Below, in pieces: positions 34,981 through 44,690 of a stretch of DNA of 64,000 nucleotides. Under the pieces are notes generated by a model that was not told the DNA's origin, searched no databases, and worked only from the letters and a program-made list of their open reading frames with translations. This DNA comes from an uncultured Campylobacter sp. (GTDB taxonomy: Bacteria > Campylobacterota > Campylobacteria > Campylobacterales > Campylobacteraceae), in assembly GCF_938041645.1 (NCBI RefSeq), contig NZ_CALIST010000022.1, positions 124,001 to 188,000 of the forward strand, read 5' to 3'. Position numbers and translations under genes: made by a program. Positions within the stretch are counted from its first letter, which is position 1, and each line of letters opens with the position of its first letter.

Positions 34981-36510
34981 CTAACTCCTGCGCCGCAACA
35001 GCACGCCGCATTCGATATGCGCCGTATGCGCGAACTGATCGAAGATCGCAAACCTACGCACCTCATGCGTAGTGCAAAGCGAGCGTAAATTTTCAAAAAG
35101 CGTCTGCGGGTTACAGGAGATGTAGATCAAATTTTGAAAATTTTTTATGAAATCAATCACGCTAGGCTCCAACCCCGCGCGCGGCGGATCGATCAAGACG
35201 TGCGAAAAATCGTAGCCGAAAATATCGATCCCCTTTAGCCGCTCAAACTCGCGCCTGCGCGCAAACGCGCTCATCAGCTCATCCGCGCTAAGGCGAACGA
35301 ATTGCGCGTTGCAAACGCCGTTGAGCTCGCAGTTTATGCGGGCATTCGCGATCGAGCTTTTTGAAATTTCGCTCGCCAGCACGCGGTTAAATTTAGCCGC
35401 AAGCGGGATGGTAAAGTTGCCGTGCCCGCAGTACAGCTCCAGCAGATCGCGCGCGGCGGAGTTTTCCGGGCGCACGGCATGTTTTTCGCAGCTAGAATTT
35501 TGCGCGGCGGGCTTCTCGCAGCTAGAATTTTGCGCGCTTTGCTTTTCGCAATCTAAATTTTGTGAGGCGGAATTTTGCACGTCCAAATCCTTGCGAGCGA
35601 AATTTTTATCCGCAGAGCTCTCGTCTTTGGACGTATAGTTAAATTTCACGGAATTTTTGCCGCTAAATTCTGCACAAGCGAAATTTGCTTTAACGGAATT
35701 TCGGCAAGCGGCGTCAAATTCGGCGGAATTTTCAGAAGCAAAATTTCGATCCGTAGAATTTCGCGGGGCGGGCTCCTCGCAGCCGTAATTTTGCGCAGCG
35801 GAATTCTCTGTTATGAAATTCTTTGCGGCGAAATTCTGTGCGGCGCACACCTCGCTCGTGCCCTCTTTGCCGAAGTCCACGCAGCTTCTCGCCCAGGCGA
35901 TCATCTTTTCGTTCACGCCGCGGTTGGGCTGGATAAAGGCGTTTTCGCCGAAGCGAAATTTATAAACTCGCCCGTCCACGCAAAGCTCGTCCGTGAGGCT
36001 TAGCTCGCCGCTTAAAAGCTTCTGTCCGCGCGCGCGAGCCATGACCCTGATACCAAGCTTGTCCGCTAGTTCGCAAATCGCCTCCTGCTCGCGCTCGCCC
36101 AGGCGCTTGTGATAAAGCAGCGTCGCCAAAATCCCGCTGACGCACGAGATGAACTCGACGCCGAAGAGCTTCTCTTTTAAAGCTTCGCTACGCCTAAGCG
36201 CCTCTAGCAGCCGCGGCATTAAATTTACGATAGGAAGCGCCACTTTGGGGCATTCGTTAATTAAAATTTTCTTGCTACGTGCGCCGCCCATCGTGTATGC
36301 AAGATCAAATGCGCTATGCCAAATATCGTGCCAGATGCCAAATTCCGCCCTGATACGATAATTTTGCGGACTTGAAGCGAAAAATTCAAACTCGCCGTCA
36401 AAAAATTCTCTGAACTTATCGCTTATCAGCTGCTTTTTGTATGAAATTTGATCCTCATAGGGCTCGACGAGCGTGCAGCTGCCGCAGCTACCGAAGCTTT
36501 CGCAATTCAT
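34981..36510 (-). CDS. trmA: tRNA (uracil-5-)-methyltransferase with a ~138-residue insert
   Basis: TrmA makes m5U54 in tRNA. The SAM motif is LELYCGHGNFTIPLA (about 357-371), with DPPRAGLEP and the catalytic Cys in YISCNPQTL. The N-terminus carries CESFGSCGSC. The usual length is about 360; this one has 509. The excess lies at residues about 215-352, directly before the SAM motif. Asn lies at 226, 231, 236, 241, 251, 256, 261, 271, 276, 286 and 291 in exact multiples of five, then in a second phase at 303, 313, 318, 328 and 338. The ATG overlaps the antiporter stop by four bases. Confidence 0.94.
   Translation of the reverse strand: MNCESFGSCGSCTLVEPYEDQISYKKQLISDKFREFFDGEFEFFASSPQNYRIRAEFGIWHDIWHSAFDLAYTMGGARSKKILINECPKVALPIVNLMPRLLEALRRSEALKEKLFGVEFISCVSGILATLLYHKRLGEREQEAICELADKLGIRVMARARGQKLLSGELSLTDELCVDGRVYKFRFGENAFIQPNRGVNEKMIAWARSCVDFGKEGTSEVCAAQNFAAKNFITENSAAQNYGCEEPAPRNSTDRNFASENSAEFDAACRNSVKANFACAEFSGKNSVKFNYTSKDESSADKNFARKDLDVQNSASQNLDCEKQSAQNSSCEKPAAQNSSCEKHAVRPENSAARDLLELYCGHGNFTIPLAAKFNRVLASEISKSSIANARINCELNGVCNAQFVRLSADELMSAFARRREFERLKGIDIFGYDFSHVLIDPPRAGLEPSVIDFIKNFQNLIYISCNPQTLFENLRSLCTTHEVRRFAIFDQFAHTAHIECGVLLRRRS
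35455..35868 (-). repeat. 15-bp-period RAATTY array inserted in trmA
   Basis: Eighteen AATT cores, 17 of them RAATTY, mostly spaced by multiples of 15 bp. The one exception encodes Asn-Tyr. It is the longest coding array in the window. Confidence 0.88.
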
Positions 36511-38207
36511 ACATCCACTCTTTTACCCACCGTGCGCAGTAAAAGAATGATAGCTGCGATACCCAAGATCAGACATCCCCACACGCTAAGCCCAAAGCCC
36601 GCAGGCAGGTAGCCGCAAACGATACTGATGCCGCAAACGACCAGCGCATAGGTCATCTGCGTGCTTACGTGCTCGATGTGATCGCAGCCCGCGCCCATCG
36701 AGGAGAGGATCGTCGTATCCGAAATCGGCGAGCAGTGATCGCCGAAGATCGCTCCGGTAAGCACCGCGCTTACGTTTACGCACATAAAAACGTGAAATTC
36801 CTCGCCGCTAAGTCCGTATTTTTGCCCCACGGCGTGAGCAAGAGGCACGGCTAAAGGTGTGACGATGCCCATAGTACCGAAGCTCGTGCCCGTTGAAAAG
36901 GAGATAAACGAACTAAGCACGAAGATCACGATCGCAAGCGCAAAGCGCGGCGTAGCGTCGCTTAGAAGCTCGACCAAGTAGCGCGAAGTGCCGAGCTCTT
37001 TGATAACCGAGCTTAGCGACCACGCAAAAAGCAGGATTATGACGGTATTTAGCATGCTTTTCCAGCCGCCAACCCAGACCTCGATCGCCTCTTTGACGCC
37101 GTAAATTTTTTGCGCGATGCCCAAAACGACGGCGATGATCGACGAAAATAGCGCGGATTGAAACAGCACTACCGAGGCGTCCGCCGCGCTAAATGCGGTG
37201 CGGATCGATGTAAAGCTAAGAGGAGCTGCTTTGACCGCCTCCAAAGTCTCGCCCTCCAGCGAGCTGTAGCCATTGAGATAAAAGCCGATGACCGAGAGGA
37301 CAATCATCGCGCCTAACGGGATTAGCGCATTTATCTTGCGAAGTACGACGCCCTCTTTGGGTACGAAAATTTGATCCTCTAAATTTTTGATTTTAAAATC
37401 CGCGGCTCCGCTCTTGCCGCCGCGAGATGCGATCTCTGCGCGATACATCGAGCCAAACTCCCTGCTCATCACGGCGGTGGCGACTACGAAAAAGATCATG
37501 AAAATATTATAAAATCTATACGGGATCGTCTCAACAAACACGGTAAAGGCGTTTATGTTTTCTATACCGATCTGCGAGTAGGCCTCTTTGATCGCAGAAA
37601 TTTCGACTCCGACCCAGGTGGAGATCACCGCGATACCGGTAATCGGCGCGGCGGTCGCGTCGATGATGAAGGCGAACTTTGCGCGCGAAATTTTAAATTT
37701 ATCCATCAGAGGCCGCATGATAGGGCCCACGATCAGCGCGTTTGCGTAATCGTCGAAAAATATCACGATACCCATCAGCCAGGTGTAAATTTGACCCAAA
37801 ACGGGAGTGTCTGCGTGCTTACTAAGCCAGAGCGCAAGCGCCTTCGTACCGCCGCTTTTGGTCACCAAAGCGATGAGCCCGCCGATACACATAACCTGAA
37901 GCAAAATGCCCGCATTCCACGTATCCGCCATCGATTTTACCATGCGCGAGCACAGATCGGTAAAAGCGAAAAGTGCCGAAGCCGCGATATTTTGATCTAC
38001 CATACCGATGAGAAAGGTTCCGCTTAGCACGCCCAAAAACAGCGACAAAATCACGTCTTTGGTGATAAAAGCAAGCACGATCGCCGCAACCGGCGGGATA
38101 AGCGTCAGCACGCCGTAAAGCTCGCTGTTTCGCACGGCGGGCTCCACGTCCGCAAGCGCCAGCGCGGGCAAAAAAATCGCCGTAAAGATAAGCAAATTTT
38201 TTAACAT
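36507..38207 (-). CDS. Na+/H+ antiporter, NhaC family
   Basis: The 566-residue protein has a cleavable-looking N-terminal segment and about 12 further membrane segments. Characteristic NhaC features are FDDYANALIVGPIMRPL, VISTWVGVEISAI, SFISFSTGTSFGTMGIVTPLAVPL and GDHCSPISDTTILSSMGAGCDHIEHV. It probably exchanges Na+ for H+; some relatives instead exchange malate and lactate with cations. It overlaps trmA and is likely cotranscribed. Confidence 0.92.
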   Translation of the reverse strand: MLKNLLIFTAIFLPALALADVEPAVRNSELYGVLTLIPPVAAIVLAFITKDVILSLFLGVLSGTFLIGMVDQNIAASALFAFTDLCSRMVKSMADTWNAGILLQVMCIGGLIALVTKSGGTKALALWLSKHADTPVLGQIYTWLMGIVIFFDDYANALIVGPIMRPLMDKFKISRAKFAFIIDATAAPITGIAVISTWVGVEISAIKEAYSQIGIENINAFTVFVETIPYRFYNIFMIFFVVATAVMSREFGSMYRAEIASRGGKSGAADFKIKNLEDQIFVPKEGVVLRKINALIPLGAMIVLSVIGFYLNGYSSLEGETLEAVKAAPLSFTSIRTAFSAADASVVLFQSALFSSIIAVVLGIAQKIYGVKEAIEVWVGGWKSMLNTVIILLFAWSLSSVIKELGTSRYLVELLSDATPRFALAIVIFVLSSFISFSTGTSFGTMGIVTPLAVPLAHAVGQKYGLSGEEFHVFMCVNVSAVLTGAIFGDHCSPISDTTILSSMGAGCDHIEHVSTQMTYALVVCGISIVCGYLPAGFGLSVWGCLILGIAAIILLLRTVGKRVDV

Positions 38208-38881
38208 TTTAATCCTTGATATGGTTGATAAAATTTTAAAATTTAACCTCCGATCGGGGGCTAAATTTTAAAATTCTGCGCGCATTGCAGCAATTATTCA
38301 TAATTCGCGTGCTTTCTTTTACGGCGATTTTTGAGCGCCTTAATCGCGCAGCAAACTCTGCTATTTTGCTGCGTTTGCAATTTTGCGAACGCATTTTTAA
38401 GCAATTTATCGCGCAGAAAAATCTCTCCGGTGCAAAATACCGCGCGCGGCGTAATCAAAAGCATTTTATAAACGCGTATTAAATTCTATTTAACATAGCA
38501 AAAGCTTCAAATCAAGGTAAAATTCCACAATGATGCAACGCTTACTTTGTCGCAAAAGCGATAAATTTCTCGCGCAAAATTTGACGAAATCCCGCTCTTG
38601 ATAGCAAACCAAAATCCCTAGACAAAAATTTTATCGCGCATAAACGCACAAATATCGCCATTTTTAAAGCTCGTCTGCGCGTTTACAAAATTTCAGAGCA
38701 TGCAACCTGCGCAAGCAAAGCGATAAAATTTTAAAGCGTTAAATTCTACCAACTCGCGCTCGAAAAATCCACTAAATTTATAGAATTTACAAAGCGGCAA
38801 AACTATAAATTTAAAGCTCATAAGGCTTTTGCAAACCCAAAACGACGACGAAGCGGCGAGCGACCCTTTAAATCAAGCCCG
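38208..38881. other. Gene-free region, 674 bp
   Basis: It contains the inverted repeat at 38233-38274 and many RAATTY hexamers, densest at 38690-38810. No supported gene. Confidence 0.6.
38233..38274. repeat. 16-bp inverted repeat upstream of the NhaC gene
   Basis: ATTTTAAAATTTAACC at 38233-38248 pairs with 38259-38274 with one mismatch around TCCGATCGGG, itself partly palindromic. The arms are built from AAATTT units. It would form a long hairpin in the leader region of the antiporter mRNA. Confidence 0.6.
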
Positions 38882-40114
38882 CTAATTCTCACGCTCAGGT
38901 GCATCTTGCGGATCGCTCGTAAAATCATCGCTTGCTTGCGTAGGACTTAGTCCAAGCGAGCGCAAATAGCTCTGCGTAGCCGCTTCACCACCCGCAAGCG
39001 CGTAGTCTAGCGCATTTAACCCCGCCTCATCGATCGCCTTTTCGTTTGCGCCCGATTTTACGAGCAATTCAACGATCTGCTTGGTACTTTTTTGCGCCGC
39101 AAACATCAGCAGTGTCTTACCCACGCCCGAACGTTCACAGCCGTCGCTACGCTCGCCTAGCGACGCTAGAGCCTGAGCTTCAGCGCTGCCGATCTGGCGG
39201 ACATTTACGCTAGCGTGCGAGTAGATTAGCAACTTTACGAGCTCATAATTTTTTGCCGCGGCGGCGAAAAATATCGGAGTTTGCCCAAGTGAGTTTTTAT
39301 AGCCAACCAAGGCGCCTTTAGAGATCATAAATTTAGCGCTTTGAACGTTATTCATCGCGTAAAATAGAGAGTTTTCCTCGCCCGCATTCACCTGCGCGCC
39401 TCGCTCGATCAAAGCGCCGCTAAAGCGCTCGTCATATCCTAGCAAAAGCGCCAGATCCAGGGCATTATCAAGCTCGTAAATTGCAAAATCCTTGCTAAAA
39501 AGTAGCGTACGAAACTCATCTGCACCTACTCCGCCTTTTAGCGCCAGCTCAAGCTCACCGTAATCTCCCGCCTTGCGATCCTTTGCAGCGTATGCGATAA
39601 ATTCCGCTATCACGGCGCTTGCCAGCTCATCGGCGTCGTTTTTGTTAAATTTAGCAGCGAAATAATCTTTTAGCGACTCCCTGGCTGCCGGGATCTCGCC
39701 CATAAAATTGCCATAGGCGATGAAATTTCCAATCTTGCGCTCGGAGTAAAATTCTAAGGCTTCAAGCGATTTTTCACTGATTTGCACGTAGTTTTTCTCT
39801 TTAGCATAGCTCAAAAAGCCCTCGCCATCCATCCCCGCAAATGCCAAGGTTCGCTCAAGCCTTTTTTCGTTCAGCAAGGCTTCGTTACCGACACAATCGA
39901 TATTTTCGTCTCTAATCTCAGAAGCCGCGCTTTTTAAATTTTGCAAAAATTCTGCGCCAGCTAGCGAGCCTTTACAGCCAAAATCGCTTTGCAGCAGCTC
40001 TTCGTCCGCAGGCTCTTTGCTAAAAAAGCCGCGCGGATCGCTTAGTATCTGCTCGCAAGAAGCGCCAAAAAGCGTGCCGCAAAAAACAAACGAACCCATT
40101 AGAATTTTTCGCAT
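38882..40114 (-). CDS. Exported ankyrin-repeat protein
   Basis: The start is placed at the ATG 40114, giving a clean signal peptide (MRKILMGSFVFCGTLFGAS); the upstream in-frame ATG adds six residues. The first ~210 residues form an unassigned helical domain. From about residue 215 there are ankyrin repeats (LDLALLLGYDERFSGALIER, TPIFFAAAAKNYELVKLLI, KTLLMFAAQKSTKQIVELL, NALDYALAGGEAATQSYL). It is periplasmic by prediction. It is one of three exported or membrane-anchored ankyrin-type genes in the window. Confidence 0.8.
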   Translation of the reverse strand: MRKILMGSFVFCGTLFGASCEQILSDPRGFFSKEPADEELLQSDFGCKGSLAGAEFLQNLKSAASEIRDENIDCVGNEALLNEKRLERTLAFAGMDGEGFLSYAKEKNYVQISEKSLEALEFYSERKIGNFIAYGNFMGEIPAARESLKDYFAAKFNKNDADELASAVIAEFIAYAAKDRKAGDYGELELALKGGVGADEFRTLLFSKDFAIYELDNALDLALLLGYDERFSGALIERGAQVNAGEENSLFYAMNNVQSAKFMISKGALVGYKNSLGQTPIFFAAAAKNYELVKLLIYSHASVNVRQIGSAEAQALASLGERSDGCERSGVGKTLLMFAAQKSTKQIVELLVKSGANEKAIDEAGLNALDYALAGGEAATQSYLRSLGLSPTQASDDFTSDPQDAPEREN

Positions 40115-40514
40115 CGCTACCTCGAATTGCATTTGAAGCGTTATTTTACCTTTAAATTTATTTATTAAAACTTAGTGCAGGCGGTGGAATTTTATGGAAT
40201 TCCTTTTAGCCTTATAAAATTTTGTGGAATTTTTAAAATTTTACGGCGCAGCGGCGAGCAGCGTTAAATAATGGTAGTTATAGGCGCAGCAATGGAGGGC
40301 ACTATAATGAGGGCACAGCGATCGGCAGGCTAAAATTTTAAAATTTACGAGCGAGGCTAGCGGTAAAATAAAATTTTGCAAGCTGTACAAATCTAGCAGA
40401 ATTCCGCGCGCGATCGCGCAATTAACTTGCCGAATAAAATTTTGCGCACTCTGCGCGGAGTGAAATTAAAATTTCGCCGCGCAAAATTCCGCGCTTAGCG
40501 CAAATTCCGCCGCG
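40115..40514. other. Gene-free region, 400 bp
   Basis: RAATTY-rich spacer, densest at 40330-40520. No gene. Confidence 0.6.
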
Positions 40515-42692
40515 TTAAAATTTAGCGAATTTCAATCTGATGGAATTTAGCACGACCGTTACGGAGCTAAAGCACATCGCCGCGGCGCCGTACATCGGCT
40601 TTAGAAGCACGCCGAGCGCTGGATATAGCGCGCCTGCCGCGATCGGGATACACACGGCGTTGTAAAACAGCGCCCAGAAGAGGTTTTGCTTGATCGTCCG
40701 CATGGCGGTACCGCCTAGGCGGAATAGATACAGCACGCTTTCAAGGTCGTTTTTTATAAAAATCACGTCGCCCGCACCCTTGGCTACGTCACTGCCGCCG
40801 TTCATCGCGATGCCGATACTGGCGGCTTTTAAGCTCGGTGCGTCATTGACGCCGTCGCCCACGAAAAGCACCCGTTTGCCCTCATCCGTCAGGGATTTGA
40901 TGAACTCATATTTGCCGCTTGGAAGCACTCCGCTTCTTACCTCGTCGATGCCGAGGTTGCGAGCGACGAAATTTGCCGTTTTGGCGTTATCGCCCGTTAG
41001 CATGACGGTTTTTACGCCGTTTTTTTGCAGCGCCTGCACGACGCCGCGCGCTTCGGCCCTGATCTCGTCGCTAAATGCGATGAAGCCCGCATACGAGCCG
41101 CCTATCGCGCAGTAAACGACGCCGAAGCCTTTGTCTAAAAGCTCCTCCGCTTCTACTTCGACGCCCGCATCTACGCCGCGCTCGCGCAGAAAGCCCGCGC
41201 TGCCGCAAAGGATTTCGCCGGTGGGATTTTTAGCGACGATCCCCTTGCCCGCGATACTTTCAAACTCGCCGTTAAATTTAGAAATTTCGCCGAATTTCAG
41301 CTCGGCAAATTTTACGATCGCCTTTGAGATCGGATGCTCGCTAAGCTTTTGCGCGCTTGCTAAAGCGTAGAGGTCATGGGCGCTCAGATCGCTGAAGCTT
41401 ACCGAAATTTCGCCCTTGCTAAGCGTGCCGGTTTTATCGAAAACCGCGACGTCCGCGTCCTTTAAAATTTCTAAAATTTCTGGATTTTTGATTAAAATTC
41501 CAGCCTTTGCGGCGTTTGAGATCGCGCAAACGATCGCAATCGGCGTCGCAAGCCCTAGCGCGCACGGGCAGGAGATGATAAGCACGCAGATAGCGGCGGA
41601 TGCGGCGTATGAGAGCCGCCCGTCAAGCGCCATCCACGCTATAAAGCTAGCAAGCGCGATCAAAATCACCGCGGGCACGAAGATATTTGAAATTTTATCC
41701 GCAAAGCGCGCGATCGGCATCTTTTTGTTGCCCGCCTCGTTTAGCAGATTTTTAATCTCGGCAAGCAGCGTCTGATGCGAAAATTTCGTCACCTTCACGT
41801 AGATGACGCCGTCGGTGCTGACGCAGCCCGCATTGACCTCATCGCCTACGCTTTTATAAACCGCCAAGCTCTCGCCGCTGATGAGCGAAGCGTCGATCTG
41901 CGCGCCGCCTTCTACGATAAGCCCGTCGCAAGGGATGCGCGAGCCGTTTTTTACGAGCACCTTATCGCCCGGCTTTAGCGCTTCTGCGCGCACTTCGGCT
42001 ATCGTGCCGTCGTCCTTGATCAAAAGCGCGGTTTTAGGGCTTAGATCGATTAGCCCCTTGATGTAGTCGTTCGCCTTCATCTTGCTGCGCTCTTCTAGGT
42101 ATTTGCCGAGCGAGATAAAGGCGATTATCATCGAGGCGGACGAGAAATAAAGATTGGTAAATTCGTTCTGCGCGCCGTGCGTATAGACCCACGCCGCGGC
42201 CGTTAGCGAATAGGCAAACGCAAAAAAGCTTCCCATCGCCACGAGCACGTTCATATCAAAGCTTCTGTTTTTCAGCGAGCCGTAAGCGTGATAAAAGAAG
42301 TTCTTGCCGCAGTAAAATAGGCTCACGCATGCCATCGCCGCGCAAAGTAGCGCCTTTGGAACGAAGCTCAAAAACCCGCTCATCTCCACCGCCATTACCG
42401 CCGCGGCTAAAATGAGGGCGAAGATTAGCCTAAATAGCGCCGCTTTGAGGTTGCGCCGCTTTTTGCGCTCCAAATCCTCGTAATCGACGGCGATATCATA
42501 GCCCAGCTTTTTGATCTTGGCTTTTAGCGTCTCCTCAAGCGCCGGATCGGCAAGTACGAACTCGCCGCTGCCGTTTGCGAAATTTACGTGCGCGTCCTGC
42601 ACCCCCTCGATCTTGCGACTTACCCGCTCGATCGCATTGGAGCAGTTTACACAGCTCATCCCGACGATATTTAGAGTGATTTTACTTGACAT
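40515..42692 (-). CDS. copA: Copper-exporting P1B-type ATPase
   Basis: CopA pumps Cu+ out of the cytoplasm. One N-terminal metal-binding domain has GMSCVNCSNAIE (Cys 14 and 17). The transport site is SCPCALGLATP, the phosphorylation site DKTGTLSKGE, the phosphatase motif SGES and the hinge GDGVNDAPSL. The length of 725 and a single HMA domain are typical. The chaperone gene copZ is 11 bp upstream on the same strand. Confidence 0.96.
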   Translation of the reverse strand: MSSKITLNIVGMSCVNCSNAIERVSRKIEGVQDAHVNFANGSGEFVLADPALEETLKAKIKKLGYDIAVDYEDLERKKRRNLKAALFRLIFALILAAAVMAVEMSGFLSFVPKALLCAAMACVSLFYCGKNFFYHAYGSLKNRSFDMNVLVAMGSFFAFAYSLTAAAWVYTHGAQNEFTNLYFSSASMIIAFISLGKYLEERSKMKANDYIKGLIDLSPKTALLIKDDGTIAEVRAEALKPGDKVLVKNGSRIPCDGLIVEGGAQIDASLISGESLAVYKSVGDEVNAGCVSTDGVIYVKVTKFSHQTLLAEIKNLLNEAGNKKMPIARFADKISNIFVPAVILIALASFIAWMALDGRLSYAASAAICVLIISCPCALGLATPIAIVCAISNAAKAGILIKNPEILEILKDADVAVFDKTGTLSKGEISVSFSDLSAHDLYALASAQKLSEHPISKAIVKFAELKFGEISKFNGEFESIAGKGIVAKNPTGEILCGSAGFLRERGVDAGVEVEAEELLDKGFGVVYCAIGGSYAGFIAFSDEIRAEARGVVQALQKNGVKTVMLTGDNAKTANFVARNLGIDEVRSGVLPSGKYEFIKSLTDEGKRVLFVGDGVNDAPSLKAASIGIAMNGGSDVAKGAGDVIFIKNDLESVLYLFRLGGTAMRTIKQNLFWALFYNAVCIPIAAGALYPALGVLLKPMYGAAAMCFSSVTVVLNSIRLKFAKF

Positions 42693-42703
42693 TGCGTTAG
42701 TTT

Positions 42704-42919
42704 TTAGGCTAGCTTTTCTGCGACGCTAAAGCCCAAATCGTCCATCTCCTCTTTAAATTTAGCCTCGTCGCGCGGATCTAAGCTTAAACTCACCACTCCG
42801 CTTGCTACGTCCACCTCGATCTCGCCGAAATCGTCCTTGAGCGCGTTTTTGATCGTCCTCGCGCAGTTTTCGCAGTGGATATTTTGCGCCTTAAATTTTA
42901 CGCTTTGTTTCAAAGCCAT
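42704..42919 (-). CDS. copZ: Copper chaperone, heavy-metal-associated domain
   Basis: The 71-residue HMA-fold protein has the metal site NIHCENCARTI (Cys 16 and 19) and the usual beta-alpha-beta-beta-alpha-beta length. It would deliver Cu+ to CopA, with which it forms an operon. The MXCXXC Met is replaced by Ile-His, a variation also found in other chaperones. Confidence 0.9.
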   Translation of the reverse strand: MALKQSVKFKAQNIHCENCARTIKNALKDDFGEIEVDVASGVVSLSLDPRDEAKFKEEMDDLGFSVAEKLA

Positions 42920-43012
42920 GAGCCTCTCCTTTGGATTAAAATTTTAAAACTTATACTACTTTTTAATAAATTTTATTTCAACGCCCGCTCCTGAAATTTA
43001 AGGGTTTTTCGT

Positions 43013-43018
43013 TATAAT
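43013..43018 (+). promoter_or_regulatory. -10 box of the yebC operon
   Basis: TATAAT (within CGTTATAATCA), 35 bases before the ATG, after a T-rich stretch. Confidence 0.6.
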
Positions 43019-43052
43019 CACCCGTTTTTAAATTTAAGCTTTAAGGAATTTT

Positions 43053-43787
43053 ATGGGACGAGCTTTTGAATACAGACGCGCTTCAAAAGAAGCTAGATGG
43101 GGGAAGATGAGCAAACTTTTCCCAAAACTGGGCAAGGCCATAACGATGGCTGCGAAAGAGGGCGGCGAAGATCCGCTGATGAACTCCAAACTGCGCGCCG
43201 CGATCGCCACGGCAAAGGCGCAAAATATGCCCAAAGACAACATCGACGCGGCTATCAAGCGCGCTAGCGGCAAGGATAGCGCCGATATCAAAACGATCTT
43301 TTACGACGGCAAGGCGCCCCACGGCGCACTTCTCATAATCGAATGCGCCACCGACAACCCGACCCGCACCGTCGCAAACGTAAAATCGATTTTAAACAAA
43401 GCTAAGGGCGAGTTCTTGCCGAGCGGCAGTTTGAAATTTATGTTTTCGCACAAGGCCGTTTTTGAGACTAAGCTGCCGAGCCGCGACATCGAGGAGCTGG
43501 AGCTTGAGCTCATCGACTTCGGTCTTAGCGAGCTTGAGATCAACGAGTTTGAAAACGACAAGGGCGAGCTCGAAAAGACGCTACTAATCTACGGCGAATA
43601 CGAAAGCTTCGGCACTCTAAACGAGGGGATCGAAAAGATAGGGCTTGAGATCATCAGCGCAAGCTTAAAATTCGTCGCCAACGAAAAGCACGAATTTAGC
43701 GAGGAGCAGCTTGGCGACATAGACGCGCTACTCGAGCGGCTAGAGGACGACGACGACGTGCAGGCAGTTTACACCAACATCGCATAG
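43053..43787 (+). CDS. YebC/PmpR family transcriptional or translational regulator
   Basis: The protein has 244 residues and opens MGRAFEYRRASKEARWGKMSKLFPKLGKAI, with DPLMNSKLRAAIATAKAQNMPKDNIDAAIKRA, the standard YebC start. YebC proteins have been described as DNA-binding regulators and more recently as ribosome-associated factors. The pair with ppiB is conserved in C. jejuni. The first gene of a three-gene group. Confidence 0.93.
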   Translation: MGRAFEYRRASKEARWGKMSKLFPKLGKAITMAAKEGGEDPLMNSKLRAAIATAKAQNMPKDNIDAAIKRASGKDSADIKTIFYDGKAPHGALLIIECATDNPTRTVANVKSILNKAKGEFLPSGSLKFMFSHKAVFETKLPSRDIEELELELIDFGLSELEINEFENDKGELEKTLLIYGEYESFGTLNEGIEKIGLEIISASLKFVANEKHEFSEEQLGDIDALLERLEDDDDVQAVYTNIA

Positions 43788-43795
43788 GAGAAAAA

Positions 43796-44290
43796 ATGGA
43801 AAGCTTAAAAATTTACGACATCGACGCAGCGGCTTTGGCGCGCGATAAATACGCCGTTATCAAAACCGAAAAGGGCGATATGAAGCTGGAGCTTTTCGGT
43901 GGCGAAGCTCCGCAGGCGGTTACGAATTTCGCCAGCCTCGCGCGCAGCGGGTTTTACAAGGGGCTAAATTTTCACCGCGTAATTCCAAATTTCGTGATCC
44001 AAGGCGGCTGCCCGCGCGGCACCGGCACGGGAGGTCCGGGCTGGCGCATAAAGTGCGAATGCGACCGCCAAAAGCACAAGCACGTGCGCGGCGCGCTATC
44101 GATGGCGCACGCGGGGCGTGATACGGGCGGTAGTCAGTTTTTCGTCTGCCACAGCGCGCAGCCGCACCTAGACGGCGCGCATACGGTGTTCGGACAAATC
44201 GTGGATCAGCCCAGCCTAGCGGTTCTGGACGCGATCAGACAGGGCGATAAGATCATCGACGTCGAGATTAAAGAGAGCCTGCAATCGTGA
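43796..44290 (+). CDS. ppiB: Peptidyl-prolyl cis-trans isomerase, cyclophilin type
   Basis: The 164-residue cyclophilin has LNFHRVIPNFVIQGGCPRGTGTGGPGW (catalytic Arg in FHRV), ALSMAHAGRDTGGSQFFVCHS and HTVFGQIV. It has no signal peptide, so it is cytoplasmic. The gene starts nine bases after yebC, with ribosome site AGGAGAAAA overlapping the yebC stop. Confidence 0.95.
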   Translation: MESLKIYDIDAAALARDKYAVIKTEKGDMKLELFGGEAPQAVTNFASLARSGFYKGLNFHRVIPNFVIQGGCPRGTGTGGPGWRIKCECDRQKHKHVRGALSMAHAGRDTGGSQFFVCHSAQPHLDGAHTVFGQIVDQPSLAVLDAIRQGDKIIDVEIKESLQS

Positions 44291-44318
44291 TTAAATTTAA
44301 GCCGCGGGGCGCCAGACC

Positions 44319-44690
44319 GTGATAAAGATCGGCACGGACATAACTGCGGTGCGCAGGATCGAGGCGCTGCGCGCAAAATACGGCGCGAAATTTCTAAAGC
44401 GCATTTTGAAAAAATCCGAAAGCTCCTCCGCGCTGCGCGACGAAAGTATCGCAGGCATCTATGCCGCCAAAGAAGCGCTTAGCAAAGCTCTAGGCACCGG
44501 CATCGGCGTGGAGTTTGGCTTCAAAGACGCTAAAATTTACAAAGACGCTCTGGGCGCGCCGCATCTAAAAATACGTAAAAAAATCCGTAAAAAATTTCAT
44601 ATCAAATCCGCAAGCCTTAGCATCACGCACGACGTAAACGTCGCAATCGCAGTAGTCGCACTAAAACTTAATAAGCCGCGTTCAAAGTAA
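44319..44690 (+). CDS. acpS: Holo-[acyl-carrier-protein] synthase
   Basis: AcpS transfers phosphopantetheine to ACP. The motifs are IKIGTDITAVRRIE and GIYAAKEALSKALGTG, with the Mg ligands Asp and Glu. The length of 123 is usual. The start is a GTG at 44319, 28 bases after ppiB; no strong ribosome site is visible. In C. jejuni acpS follows fliL; that association is absent here. Confidence 0.92.
   Translation: MIKIGTDITAVRRIEALRAKYGAKFLKRILKKSESSSALRDESIAGIYAAKEALSKALGTGIGVEFGFKDAKIYKDALGAPHLKIRKKIRKKFHIKSASLSITHDVNVAIAVVALKLNKPRSK

Noticed and set aside
35455..35868. True pentapeptide-repeat domain in TrmA
   Set aside because: The position before Asn is mostly Gln, Lys, Glu or Arg and the one after is often Ser, which does not fit the small and hydrophobic core of the pentapeptide beta-helix; it is better explained by the RAATTY nucleotide array.
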